Shown here piece by piece: positions 10,746 to 22,626 of a DNA stretch of 64,000 bases; positions within the stretch are counted from its first letter, which is position 1, and each line of letters starts with the position of its first letter. Location of the stretch: positions 226,950-290,949 of the forward strand of contig JXTC01000382.1 in NCBI GenBank assembly GCA_002914845.1, given 5' to 3'. The notes beneath the pieces are model-generated. The model made no database searches and had not been told where the DNA came from. It worked only from the letters and a program-made list of their open reading frames with translations. A program made the position numbers and the translations under genes. The stretch comes from Trema orientale (Eukaryota; Streptophyta; Magnoliopsida; Rosales; Cannabaceae).

Positions 10746-11870
10746 ATGGCGAACAACACCCAGAGAGAACTCGATGGAATCGAGTTCAAGGTCAGGGACC
10801 TCACCAGCGCAAGAGATGGGTTCGATGCTGCGGGATTATAACAAAAGATCGAGGCACTAGAGAGAGATGTGAAACACATACTCAACCGGATAAACAACCT
10901 CGAGCAGAGGGGAGGATCTCCAAGCCCTTCTAGCCCACCACTGGGCGATGAACATGTCGAGAACTTAGAGACATCGGTGAACAACCTCCAAGGCACGGTC
11001 AATGACATAGTGGAGAATTGTCAGGGGGCAATAGGCGCACTGAGGCATGAGATTGAGGAGATAAACACCAAGCTCAACCTCACCATCCAAGCGGTGGGGA
11101 GCCAACCTGTAGCTGCTCCCATAGGAATGGCTTATACGAGAGCTAAAGTGCCCGAGCCAAGGCATTATGGGGCCGCGATGGATGCCAAGGAAGTTGAGAA
11201 CTTTCTCTTCGATATGGAGCATTACTTCTGGGCCGTACAACCCGACTCGGAGGATGCCAAGGTCACGATGGCTACAATGTACTTGTCTGGGGATGCCAAA
11301 GTGTGGTGGAGGACAAAGTATGATGATATTCAGCACGGGAGGTGCACCATAGCCACGTGGGATGACGTTCGAAGGGAATTAAGAACCCAATTCTTTCCTG
11401 AAAATATGTCATATCTGGCTCGACCCCAGCTACGAGAATTGAAGCAAACGGGCACTGTCCGCGAGTATGTCATGAAGTTTTTGGGACTGATGCTCGACAT
11501 CAAGGACATGTCCGAAGCAGATAAGCTTTTTCACTTCTACAAAGGCCTCAAGCCTTGGGCTAGAACAGAGCTGCAAAGGCAAAGGATCCAAGACCTTGCC
11601 ACTGCTCAAACGGTCGTTGAGCGTTTGACAGACTACACATCAGAAAACACCCAGCAGAAGAAGAATCAACCCACTCAGAGTTCAAGCAATCCGAGTGGCA
11701 AGAAATAAGGGAAGCCGGGGCAGAGCAAAAGTGGGGGAGCGGACAAGAAAAGCAATGAGTCTAACTCTTCCTCGAGTAGTAATGTCTCATCCTATGGGAA
11801 GAGACCGATGTCTTGTTTTCTTTGCAAGGGACTGCACAAGGCCTCCGAATGCCCTCATAAACACAAGCCG
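10746..11870 (+). pseudogene. Gypsy gag (capsid and zinc knuckle), defective
   Basis: Reads from ATG at 10746 (MANNTQREL...). A TAA occurs at about codon 32, so an intact frame only resumes downstream, with Met at 10869. The capsid-like retrotransposon gag domain follows (blocks such as FLFDMEHYFWAVQP, AKVWWRTKYDD, WDDVRRELRTQFFPEN, LRELKQTGTVREYVMKF, FYKGLKPWARTELQR). A second in-frame TAA lies at about 11706. The frame then continues into a zinc knuckle, CFLCKGLHKASEC (CX2CX3HX4C), at about 11811-11849. Gag would form the particle and bind RNA. Two premature stops in one frame argue against function. Confidence 0.9.
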
Positions 11871-11989
11871 AGTGCTATTCAGGCCTTAATTGCTCAAGAG
11901 GAACAAGGCGAGGGTGAAGAGGATGAAGAGTGCCAGATGGGGGCCCTGAGCCTGTTAAATGCCCTCAAGAAATATGGAGCTGAGGTGAA

Positions 11990-14900
11990 GAAGGCTCCTG
12001 GGAAATGGCTTATGTACGTAGATGCCACATTGAATGGGAAGCCTGTGATGATCGACACGGGCGCCACCCATAACTTTGTGTCGGTTACCGAAGTACGGCG
12101 CCTTGGGCTAAAGATTGGGAAGGACACTGGCCACATGAAGGCGATCAACTCGAAAGCCTTGGCTACGACAGGAATAGCCAAGCAAGTCCGTGTCAAGATT
12201 GGCACCTGGGAGGGACTGACCGACTTGGTCGTGGTGTAAATGGACGACTTCCACGTCATCTTGGGAATGAAATTCTTAGTGGAGAAAGGTGCTATCCCCA
12301 TCCCATCAACGGAAAGCTTGCTGATCATGGAGAAAAAACCCGCCGTGGTGCCTGCGAAGGTGAAGCAAGCTAATGATGTGAAGCTCTTGTCCGCTCTACA
12401 GTTCAAGAAGGGCGTGAAGCGACAAGAATCGACATATGTGGCGGTCCCTTCCGTTTATGAAGAAGGAGGTGAGGAGACCATTCCTCCTGAAATCGATGGT
12501 GTACTGAGAAGATATAGGGATGTGATGCCGGATCAACTCCCCAAAATCTTGCCACCAAGACGAGGCATCGACCACCAGATTGAGCTGGCGCCAGGTGCCA
12601 AGCCACCCGCTAGAGCACCATATCAGATGGCACCACCTGATTAGAGGAACTCAGGAGGCAATTGAATGAATTGCTGGAGGCAGGTTTCATCAGACCATCG
12701 AAAGCACCGTTCGGAGCACCGATACTATTTCAGAAGAAACACGACGGGAGCTTGAGACTGTGCATTGATTATAGAGCTCTCAACAAAGTGACAGTGCGAA
12801 ACACCTACCCCATTCCGCTGATTGCTTATCTGTTCGACCAGTTGAGCAAGGCCAAGTACTTTACCAAGCTTGATTTGAAGATTAGGTTACTACCAAGTGT
12901 GGATTGCCGATGGGGATGAGCAAAAGACCAAATGTGTCACCCGGTATGGGGCGTTCGAGTTCCTCGTGATGCCATTCTGGTTGACCAATACACCAGCCAC
13001 TTTCTGTACACTCATGAACCAAGTTTTCTACGAGTATCTGGACAAGTTTGTGGTCGTCTACTTGGACGATATCGTGGTATATAGTGCATCTATGGAGGAG
13101 CACAAGGAGCACTTGACCATGGTGTTTCAGAATTTGAGGGATAATCAACTCTACGTGAAAGCGGGAGAAATGCTCATTCGCACAGGAGACCATCAAGTTC
13201 CTAGGCCATGTAGTTGAACGTGGCCATATCCAGATGGACCTAGAGAAGGTAAGGGCCATCCAAGAGTGGAAGGCCCCTACCAATGTGAAAGAACTACGCT
13301 CGTTCCTTGGTTTAGCCAACTACTATCGGCGTTTCGTAGAAGGCTATTCAAGACGAGCGGCACCCTTGACAGAGTTATTGAAGAAAAGTGTTACTTGGGT
13401 GTGGACCGTAGAGTGCGAGAAGGCCTTTGAGAATCTGAAAGAGGCCATGATGAGAGATCCTGTCCTTGCCTTACCAGACATTGGCAAGCCCTTTGAAGTA
13501 CAGACGGACGCGTCAGACTATGCTTTGGGAGGGGTGCTATTGCAAGAGGGCCACCCCGTGGTATTTGAGAGTCGTAAGCTTGCTGAAGCCGAACGAAGAT
13601 ACACGGTCCAAGAGAAGGAGCTTCTCGCCGTGATCCATTGCTTATGGGTGTGGAGGCATTATTTATTGGGGTCGAAGTTTGTAGTGAAGACGGACAACTC
13701 GGCTATTAGTCACTTCCTCACACAGCCAAAACTTACCCCGAAACAAGCCCGATGGCAGGAATTCGTGGCCGAATTCGATTTTCACTTTGAGCACAAGGCG
13801 GGCCGCTCAAATCAGGCAGCAGATGCCTTAAGCCGCAAGGCGGAGCTCGCAGCTTTGAAACTTCTAGCCAACATATCGGCTAGTGTGGTGAACACTCCCA
13901 TCAAAGAGCGCATTAAGGAGAACCTGGAGAAGGACCCTGTTGTCAGAACCATCCTGAAGCTCGTGGAAGAAGGCAAGACTCGCCAATTCTGGGTGGATGA
14001 TGACCTTTTATGGGCCAAGAGTGGCTGTTTGTATGTCCCAAAGGCAGGAGACTTACGGAGGGGGCTCATGAGCGAGTGCCACGAAACTTTATGGGTGGGC
14101 TATCCAGGGTGGCAGAGAACGCATGCCCTTTTGAAACAAGGGTACTACTGGCCGCAGATGCGAGATGATGTGGTGGAGTATACCAAGACCTGTCTCACCT
14201 GCCAGCAGGACAAAATACTGAGACAGAAGACGCCTGGATTATTGGAACCGCTACTTGTCCCAAGCAGACCATGGGAGAGCGTCTCACTTGATTTCATTGC
14301 GAACCTGCCGAAGACAGGGGAGTTTGAAAATATCTTGGTGATAGTGGACAGATTTTCAAAGTATGCAACTTTCATTCCAGTGCCGAAGCACTGTCCGGCA
14401 GAGGAGACGGCCAGACTCTTTTTCAGACATGTCATGAAATATTAGAGCATGCCCCAAAACATAGTAAGCGACCGGGATGCCAGATTCACGGGATCATTTT
14501 GGTCTGAACTTTTTCATCTCCTTGGGTCACAACTGAACATCTCCTCGAGCTACCATACGCAGACCGATGGACAAACAAAAAGATTCAATGGGATGTTAGA
14601 GGAGCACTTACGGCATTTTGTTAGTGCTAATCAGAAGAATTGGCCGCAAATAGTTGATGTAGCTCAATTTTGCTTCAACGCTCAGAAGAGTTCTTCAACC
14701 AATAAGAGCGCTTTTGAGATTGTTAATGGCCAACAGCCGTTGCTACCCCACACAGTGAATGAGTATCGTGGAAAGAATTCCCGAGCCTTCATCTTCAGAA
14801 GAGAATGGAAGAAAATACCGAGATTGCCCGAGTTTATCTAGAAAAAGCCTCAAAGAGAATGAAGAAGTGGGCAGATCAAGGTAGATGGTCACTAGAGTTT

Positions 14901-15396
14901 CAACCTAGAGACATGGTGTTGATCAAGCTTTCAACCTGGAGACATGGTGTTGATCAAGCTTTCGCCTGAACAACTGAGATTCAGAGGGGCCAAAAACAAG
15001 AGACTTGTACGCAAGTACGAGGGTCCCATGTCTGTTATTTCAAAAGTGGGCAAAGCATCTTATAAGCTCGACACCCCTGCATGGCTCAAGATACACCCAG
15101 TGATTCACGTCAGCAACCTCAAACCGTATCACGAAGATCCAGCAGATCCAGCACGTAACCAGCCGACCAGAGGACCTATTGATCTCACGCCGCAGAGCAG
15201 CAGAGAACCTGAGGAAGTCCTTACGGAGAGAACGGTGACTGCAGGAACCAGACAGCCGAAGAAGGAGTATCTCATCAAATGGAAGGGCCTCGGAGACGAA
15301 GAGACCAGCTGGGAGAGGGCGGAAGACTTGAAGAAGCTACAACAGAAGATTGAAGATCGTAAAGCCGTCAAGTCATCGAGGACGCCGACAAGTTGA
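11990..15396 (+). pseudogene. Gypsy pol: protease, RT, RNase H, integrase, chromodomain; defective
   Basis: Protease with MIDTGATHNF near 12050. TAA at 12237-12239 in otherwise continuous homology. Reverse transcriptase from about 12480 ([33 protein letters not shown] at 13059-13070; MPFWLTN where MPFGLTN is usual). RNase H about 13490-13830 ([35 protein letters not shown]). Integrase with a zinc-binding HHCC region (CLTCQQDK) and [18 protein letters not shown] blocks. Chromodomain at about 15210-15340 (EYLIKWKGLGDEETSWE). Damage: frameshifts near 12641, 12885 and 13170, a TAG at 14443-14445, loss of frame around 14780-14840, and a 31-bp tandem duplication at 14897-14958. No active product is expected. 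Confidence 0.92.
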
Positions 15397-15407
15397 GTGG
15401 GGGAGAA
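15397..15407 (+). other. Polypurine tract
   Basis: GTGGGGGAGAA directly precedes the 3' LTR, as expected for the plus-strand primer of LTR retroelements. This fixes the LTR start at 15408. Confidence 0.85.
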
Positions 15408-16102
15408 TGTGGCGTGTTGCCACACCAAGGCCCATGATGCCCACACATAGTGTGCACATGGTGCCTACGTTGTGCCCACGGTGATACCAACGGGTGGGAA
15501 ATTTTGTGATTATGTAAGGGTATTTTTGTCCAGGATCATTAGTTAAGTCCGTAGCCAAATACCCCCTATTTGAGGGTTAAGAATCAGGGAAAAATTGTTG
15601 TAAATTCGAAACTCAATTATTTTGCCTCAATTTTGCCATATGTTTACTCGGCCAAAATCATGTCTCCTCCTGCCAGAAGGCTAAAAGCTCAAAAGGCTCT
15701 TTAGGGGGGGTGACCCGGGTGCCCATGGGGGGCCTTAGCCACCAGCATGATAGGGGCTTAGGTGTGTACCTCCTTGCCCTATCAATGAAGAAAATGATAT
15801 TTAATCATGTCCACGTGTTGCTTTCGTTGTTGCTTTCGTTGTTGCTTGTTTGTTGCTTATGTGTTGCCTCGATATGCTTGCTTTGTGCTCGCTTGTTATG
15901 TGATTGCCACTATCGAATTGCTTGCTTTGTGCTTGCTCAATGCTATGTCATTGCCCTTTATCACGGTGTTGCCTGTGGCATGGCTAACTAATGGGTTTGT
16001 TTGCCTACAGGCTTGCGTTCTAGGCTGACTTGCTAGCTCCGAGCGATAGCAAGTGCCGCACGTTCCGCCTATTTCGAAGTGTCAAAAAGGCGGCCCGTGA
16101 CA
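15408..16102 (+). repeat. 3' LTR of the gypsy element
   Basis: Starts TGTGGCGTG, ends GTGACA and parallels 9995-10699. It has a short internal tandem repeat (GTTGCTTTCGTT twice near 15830) absent from the 5' copy. Flanked by CCCAG. Confidence 0.93.
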
Positions 16103-16106
16103 CCCA

Positions 16107-16592
16107 GCAACGACGGAGCTAGCTTGGCCTGGGGGGAATATTCCCTCAATTTTTTAAAATTTTTATTTTTATCTTAATATTTATAACAATATTTAATTAT
16201 ATCCTTTATTTGTACCCATCCTAAATTTTAATAATGTAATATTTACTTATATATTTCATTAAAAGATTCAATAACACCTTTCATTGGCCCTAATGAATTT
16301 TATGATTTTTAAAGTTTACTTCTATTATTATTAAATAATTAATTTTTTTCACACTTTGATGAATAATTTTTTTTTTGGACCTCAGTTTAAAATATCTTTT
16401 AAATCATATCATATTGATTATGGGTGTTTCAAAATTATCATTTTAAAATTGCTTGTCCTAAATTATATTACTCATTTACAAGTTAATTTCAAGAAAAAAA
16501 TATATATAAAGAACAAAAAAAAAAGGACACAAAATCAAAATTTAATATTAGATTTTGCCCCTCTTAAAATTGTTTTTTTGGCTCCGTGTCAC
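16107..16592. mobile_element. Possible transposon remnant with CGGAGCTA/GGCTCCG ends
   Basis: Left edge ACGACGGAGCTAGCTTGG and right edge TTTTTTTGGCTCCGTGTCA form an imperfect inverted pair around AT-rich DNA. Such CGGAGC ends are common in degenerate plant DNA transposons. Boundaries and class are uncertain. Confidence 0.35.
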
Positions 16593-18437
16593 TGATGCCG
16601 AGTTTGATTGTTATCTACAAAACTATAATTTAATAAGCGTCATGGAATGTAGTTCTTCCACTAATTCTGAAGCTTCAACTTAGGGTAAACTAGGGCTTGT
16701 AATCAAAACTTACTAGCTTGTATGCAGAGAAAGGGAGCTAAGAAGTAACTTGACACGTTTGATCCAGCACATGCTGTTGTCATTCCTTATCACTATGTAT
16801 GCTCCTAAATTGCTTGACTTCTAATTAATTACTTTATGTTTCATAAAAGGTTAGAACTTAATTCATTACACAAATGGCTATTTAGCATCTCTGGTGTACA
16901 AGTTGAAGAACTTGTCTTTCTCAATCGGTCAATCTGTCCCTTCTTTTTAAAAAAAATAAATAAATAAATAAAAAGAAGTGCTTTTCACTCTTAAAATATA
17001 ATTTGACGTGTTAATAGATAAGACCTCCCAAAGTCTGCAGCTTAGACGTGAAATGCTCAAAATTTCTTCAAATCTTTAAGCATTTGAATTCTTAATGTTG
17101 AATTGAGTTGCGTGTAATATTATTAATTATGAACCAAGGCCAACTCATTTTATACACAAGTCCAAAAAGACTCAGGTTATAGGAAAATGAAGCATATCTT
17201 TCTTCGCATGGTCAAAAACACAAGATAGAACTCAAATACAGGGAACAGTACCGATTAGTTTAATTAATTATGCGTCAATTCAGGGTAGCCGCCAAAGTAT
17301 CAAACTCAAATTTTACTTTACTTGTTTAACTTGCCAATTCTGACCCTCTAATCTCCGGTACTACTTGGCCAAGTTTTGATGTTATCAGTTACATCATACT
17401 TATTTACCATTTATTTGATCAGAACAATATGGCTTTCTTCAAAAGAAAAAGGAAGAGAATAATTATTTTATTCATTTGGGAACTCATTCTTTCTATAGCT
17501 CTATTACTCAATTGGAGGTATTCTCGATTTCTGTAAGCAGTAAAGTTAGAATGAGCCAATGATCAACATGGCCAATGTTAATTTTCTAATTTTAGACATG
17601 TGGGGCAGCAAGAGTTAAAGGTGAATCTCATGAAAACTAAAATAAAATCGTCAAAAAATTCTCTCACTATTTAAATCCATGTAGAATATGAATAGACGAC
17701 GAAGCTTATTTGGCTTGTTTGATGTAAACTTAACTACTCAGACAAGTCAGTGTGTACAATGAAAGAAGCGTCCTTCAGGCTAATTTTCTACCCTTTATTT
17801 TATTTTATTTTTCATTTCACCTCAACATACTAATCTACACATTAAAACTGGAACCCGAGTCATCAGATTGTAACTTACATTATATATAGGAAATTTTTTC
17901 ACTAAACTCAAATAAGAGTTAAAATAACAAATTTGGTTCCATAAAATCTTTTATAATGATAATCAAAAAATCGATTCATAAATTTGAAGATAAAAAAATC
18001 TTCAAAAATCTCAATGCAAATTAAGGCAATTCAAGTCAATGCTTTTGGAGAAAAAACTCGATGAATGATGTAACAAAGTTATTCAATGGATAATTTTGAT
18101 ATTTCACTATCCAAATTGGTATTTCTGACTGATTCATTGGAATTTTTGTAAAATCTGATTTGCAATAATAATAGACTCTCTAGATCTGAATCATAAATAA
18201 TACAATTTTAAATGACAACCATACTAGTAAAAAAAAAAAAACTAATAAAAACCAAAATCACCATAGATCTATATCTGAGTGAACTAAGAACACTATATAT
18301 TTAGATCAAGGTGGACAACTACCTTCACGAACAGAAAGATTATTAAAAAGTAAAAAGGAAATAAGAGAAAGGAAAATGAAAAGAACTTATACCAGAGAGA
18401 ACAAAAACTCGTCTCTTTAGTAAGGAGAATGCACCTG
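16593..18437. other. Intergenic DNA, nothing recognised
   Basis: AT-rich, without coding-like frames. A segment around 17900-17965 (AAACTCAAATAA, TTATAATGATAATCA) recurs near 35480-35550, so part is dispersed repeat. Confidence 0.4.
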
Positions 18438-18722
18438 CTAAACTCTTCGTTTGGAACCTAGATTTTGAAGGAAAAAAATTGTAAGGAAAAGTCGTAGAAA
18501 AAGAAAGAGAAAAATGTTTTTCCTAAAAATTTATAGAATTTTATTTTCACACTTTTGGTTTTATTAATTATTGTGTCAACATTCTATATACTAAAAAATA
18601 ACATCAAATCAAGTTCTTGTTTTTTTTTTTTAAAATTCTATCATTATTTGTTTCAATCCAAACAAGAGAAAATGAAATTATTTAAAATTTCTTTTTTCCC
18701 TTCAAATTCTAAACGGAAGGAT
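18438..18722 (-). mobile_element. MITE with CTCCGTTTGG-type ends, copy 2 (inverted)
   Basis: Reverse complement of 4305-4604. Shared: TTCGTTTGGAACCTAGATTTT, AAAATTTATAGAATTTTATTTT, GTCAACATTCTAT, TTTCAATCCAAACAAGAG. The ends are more worn than in copy 1. Confidence 0.7.
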
Positions 18723-20299
18723 AGATAGAGAAAANGCAGAGTTCAAAATCAAAAGCATAATTCTGGCAATAGATTTTGTAAATAAGTAGCAATCATTAGT
18801 ATATGACCGTATCATATAAGTGAAGCTTCAGATTCATTAAAAAAATAAAAGTTAAAAAAAACGAGTCAAATCGATGAATAGTATGGACAATATGATTGCA
18901 TAAGTTTAGTGTAGCTCCTACTGTAACCATGCAATATTCTATTGCAAATCCTGCCAATTGGCATCCCCTTTTACCCCTTTTATTCAAAAAAAAAAAAAAA
19001 AAGAGAGATATTTTCATTATTCCTGTGTTCTCGGTTTGAGCTAGTTGGGCTGAGGCCCATCGGTGCCCATCGGTTTCAGTTACACCAACCCGGCCCTCTT
19101 TTCCACAAACGGTTTCCATCAAGTGGATCTTCTTACATTCAAATTCAATTGCTGAAACCCATCAACTAAAAATTAAAAAAGTGACGTAAAAAGCTTCAAA
19201 GAAATGTGACAAAAGACGCAAGAACAGCATGTTCAAGAATTTTAAATGAAGCAAATTGACACCTTGGAAATGGCCAGCTATTATCGATTTAATTGACTTT
19301 TTCAAAGAAAAAGGACGTTGATTTCCCCTTATACATAACTTCTGCCACAGGTTTACCTTGCTGCCATAACCTGATGAGTTATTGAATTTTAATTATAAGC
19401 GCACATGTCTAAATAAGTGAACATATCATGCTTACTCTGCCGATCATAAGCTGCAATGCCACGTCAAGGAGATTAGCTATTTCAGCCCATCGTACATATC
19501 ACCGACAAAAGACACGTAATTGATTGTTTGGTCCCTTATTCAATTATTTCATATGGCAGCAAACACCTCCCCTAGATCATCCCTGTCGTATTTGTACTTG
19601 GAGAAGCATATGTTAAAAACACGGTTAATGTATAACGTCTTGATTATGTCCTGGGAATGGTTTGCTTCAATACGTTTTTTATTTTGTGTTTTTTGTTCTC
19701 TTAAATGAAATGAAAGACAAATATTTTTTCAAACAAAATCCTAAAAAATTCAACTATTTTTTAAAATTTTAAAAAACAAAATAAAAATGTATTCAAACAA
19801 ATCCTAACAGTTTCAATTTTGCCACTAAGTTCATAAGTTTGGTTAGCATGTGTGGATGAAAAATGACAACTTTCATAATTTTCGAATGTTTGCTATGAAC
19901 CCAGACGAGTATTTGAAATTAAAATCAGGAATCAGTAAAATAATGTCATTTTAGTCTATTTACCTGGCAATAAGTGACGATTTTAATAGTTCAAGTGTAA
20001 CGTTATTATAATTCTGGAAGCATATTTAAACAATCTACACAGTTCGAGAGGCAAACCTTAAAAAAATAAAAATATAAAATCCTAGAAACATATCCATAGG
20101 TCTTAACCCAATCACGCTCTTATTAGCAAATGAGACCATCATTTTGCTGCCTGCCAACTCAATAGTTTGTTTGGGTGGGCCCATCTGTCCTTTGATTACT
20201 CTAGAAATCTCCCACCAGCTTTTCTTTCAGAACTTTTTCGAAAGAGAGAAGGAGTCTCCTTAACATATATTAGGACATGTTTTCGAAGAGAATTATATA
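18723..20299. other. Intergenic DNA with one ambiguous base
   Basis: Contains the only N in the window (18735). Short open frames at 18796-19122 (minus) and 18942-19169 (plus) run through homopolymers and resemble no known proteins. No gene recognised. Confidence 0.45.
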
Positions 20300-20660
20300 G
20301 ACCTCGTTTGTTTTACTCGTTCCATTCTATTTAAATAGAAAATCTATTGAAATGGACTTTTATTTCAATAATTTCAGTTTTTCATTCAAATAATATTTTA
20401 GGATGAGTGTTTGTTTCAAAATTCAATTTTTCCATTCAAATGGTCTATCAGTCACATCAACTATTAGAATGAATTTTTTGTGTCTTGGAATGAGAATAGA
20501 GCTTTGGAGGTATTTTTGAATGGTTCATTCTAATGTCTCCCATTCTAATTATAACTCATTCTACTTTATTTTACTTCAAATGTCTCTCATTTCAATTATA
20601 ACCCATTTCACAATTTCTATTTAAATATGCACATTTAAATTGGTGAACCAAACGAGGCCA
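20300..20660. mobile_element. MITE with GACCTCGTTTG/CAAACGAGGCC ends
   Basis: Starts GACCTCGTTTGTTT and ends GAACCAAACGAGGCC over about 360 bp, with internal mirrored ATTTAAAT and CATTCTA blocks. A non-autonomous DNA transposon by structure; family not assigned. Confidence 0.65.
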
Positions 20661-20670
20661 TATGTATAGT

Positions 20671-20904
20671 TACCAATTCAATAGGTATTTTTTTTTACCT
20701 GTTTATATATATACATATATTTTAGCTGTTAGATTATTATTTAATAATTATCATAATTTGGGTAGTTAAAAAAATAATAAAAAATAAAAACTCATTATTT
20801 AATGATTTTTTCTCTCTATCTTTTACTATGAAAAGATGTGTGTGATAAATATTAATTGGGCAATATTGGATAGATAAAAAAAAATACCTATTGGATTGAT
20901 GTCC
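20671..20904 (+). mobile_element. TA-targeted MITE family, subtype 2 copy D
   Basis: Begins TACCAATTCAATAGGTA and ends ATACCTATTGGATTGATGTCC, followed by (AT)n. Core shared with 5357-5621 and 20989-21213. Confidence 0.75.
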
Positions 20905-20917
20905 ATATATATATATA

Positions 20918-20984
20918 TGATCTAATGGTTAAAAAATACTTATGGCTAGGTTAAAAAAAAATACTCATTGAATTGAGAATCATA
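20918..20984 (+). mobile_element. TA-targeted MITE, 3' end fragment
   Basis: About 67 bp matching only the right end of the family (GATCTAATGGTTAAAAAA, AGGTTAAAAAAAAATACT, CATTGAATTGAGAA). It sits in TA repeats between two subtype-2 copies. Confidence 0.55.
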
Positions 20985-20988
20985 TATA

Positions 20989-21213
20989 TATGGGTTATAA
21001 TCTGGTAGATATTTTTTTTGTACCTATCTATACGTATTTTTTTTAGCCATTGGATCAATTATCTCACGGTGATTATAATTTAAGTAGTTGAAAAAAAAAT
21101 AATAATAATAAATGCTATTTTTCACTCTTTATTTTTTACTATAAAAAACCGTGCGTGACGAATTTTAATAGACAAAACAATAGTATAAAAAAAATACCTA
21201 CGGATTGGTTCCT
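20989..21213 (+). mobile_element. TA-targeted MITE family, subtype 2 copy E
   Basis: Begins TATGGGTTATAATCTGGTAG and ends ATACCTACGGATTGGTTCC within (TA)n. Core GCCATTGGATCAATTAT matches the other subtype-2 copies. Confidence 0.7.
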
Positions 21214-22626
21214 ATATGTATACATATATTTTTTTGATCTATTACGACCACCAACCTTGGAGGCTTGTCCCAATTGGAAATTATTGCCCATATAGAATGA
21301 CATTTAGTCGGATTAGTCCTTAATTTTATGGAAATATTAAGGCCAACTTGGACTTCGGGCTTGGTCTTTGTATGCTATTTGTTTTATGTGGATCAGGTAC
21401 GTATTGACACGAAAATTATATATTATGCTCTGCCAGTGGCATACCGAGAAGGATACCTTAGAAAAAAGAAGGTTTGTGGATTTGGGGCTTTGAAATTTTG
21501 TCATAATATTTAGGTATCATAAGACTAGATTTCTTTGTTTATTTATTAATTTTTTGAGATATACAAGGTTTTATATAACAAAAAAGAAAGCAAACTAAAA
21601 CGGTGCCTCTAGTTTTACTTCCGTTGTATACGTGTGTTTATATCGAACATTGGTGATATATAACACTACTTTTCAAAATGTGGCGACATCATATATTGCA
21701 CTAGGCAAGAATTTTTAAAAAATTAGACTTAAATCATTATATGTGGAAGGTTTTATCATTTATAAAATAAGATTTTTCAGATAGGTCCTCTTTCTTAAAC
21801 GATTAACTAGCGCTGAATATAGCTAATATGAAAGCCTAATCCTCAATTCTCATCATTCAAATAAGAACAATTAAAGAAAAAAAAAATTATGCAAGGTGGA
21901 ATTGACTATTGAGAATTGCCACTTGTACAGGACATCGTTTTCAAGTTCAAAACAAATATAATAATTTTCAAGAATAAAAATGCTAGATGCACATATGGAG
22001 AGTATGACTCAGCTTCTTCATCGTCTATGACATTGAAAAGACAATAAGCATTTGCATTTACCACGTCCACTTTCCAGGGACCCCACTGTATCAAAGGCCA
22101 TTATTGTCATATTACAGTGTTCCATGATTACAATATTCATAATTTGTATGGCCAAGCATTATCGACTGTTCACCTGTGGTTATCTGTTATCCTTAGACAG
22201 ACAAGTGGATCTCTCCCATAGGCTGTTGGGCCCCATGAAATTGGATAGAAATTAACTCCTTATATTATACAAAATAATGTCTTAAAGCCTAATCATTTTT
22301 CTTATATCAACTAATGATGTCTCCTCTCTTTTTATTATGTTTTCCCCTCTTTTGGCAGCCCTTAGGCCCCCATCAAAATAAATAATTGACCTTTACTGGG
22401 TAGTATTACCAAAACAATTAAATAATGCATATGTGAAAAAAAAAAAAAAACTATAGGAAAAATTGAATTTGTCCACTAGCTATAGTTTCTCTCTCCAAAT
22501 TCAACGATAAAAAGCGTACCACCCTCCACAACCTCCATTTTTCACAACCGCTAAGCTTAAAGTACCCAATAGTTTTTTTTCTTTATTTCCTTATTCCAAA
22601 CTGAATGAAAAATTAGAGGAAAAAAA
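21214..22626. other. Intergenic DNA and upstream region of the transporter gene
   Basis: No gene seen. The last few hundred bases should contain the promoter and 5' UTR of the dicarboxylate transporter gene, but I could not pick a convincing TATA box. Confidence 0.4.

Larger units (their letters stand above)
9995..16102 (+). mobile_element. Ty3/gypsy chromovirus LTR retrotransposon, full-length but defective
   Basis: A complete element of about 6.1 kb: 5' LTR, tRNA-iMet PBS, gag, protease, reverse transcriptase, RNase H, integrase, C-terminal chromodomain, polypurine tract and 3' LTR, flanked by CCCAA (9990-9994) and CCCAG (16103-16107). The integrase-last order plus a chromodomain defines a chromovirus. 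The protease DTGATHNF motif and the PBS suggest the Galadriel-like lineage (inference). Several stops and frameshifts make it non-autonomous. The two LTRs differ at scattered positions (a few percent by eye) and by short indels, so the insertion is not very recent. Confidence 0.95.

Noticed and set aside
10679-15558. Many minus-strand and off-frame open frames across the gypsy element
   Set aside because: They are shadows of gag-pol; the plus-strand frames carry the conserved motifs.
18796-19122. 108-codon minus-strand open frame
   Set aside because: Contains a poly-F run from a poly-A tract and has no family resemblance, so it looks like chance.
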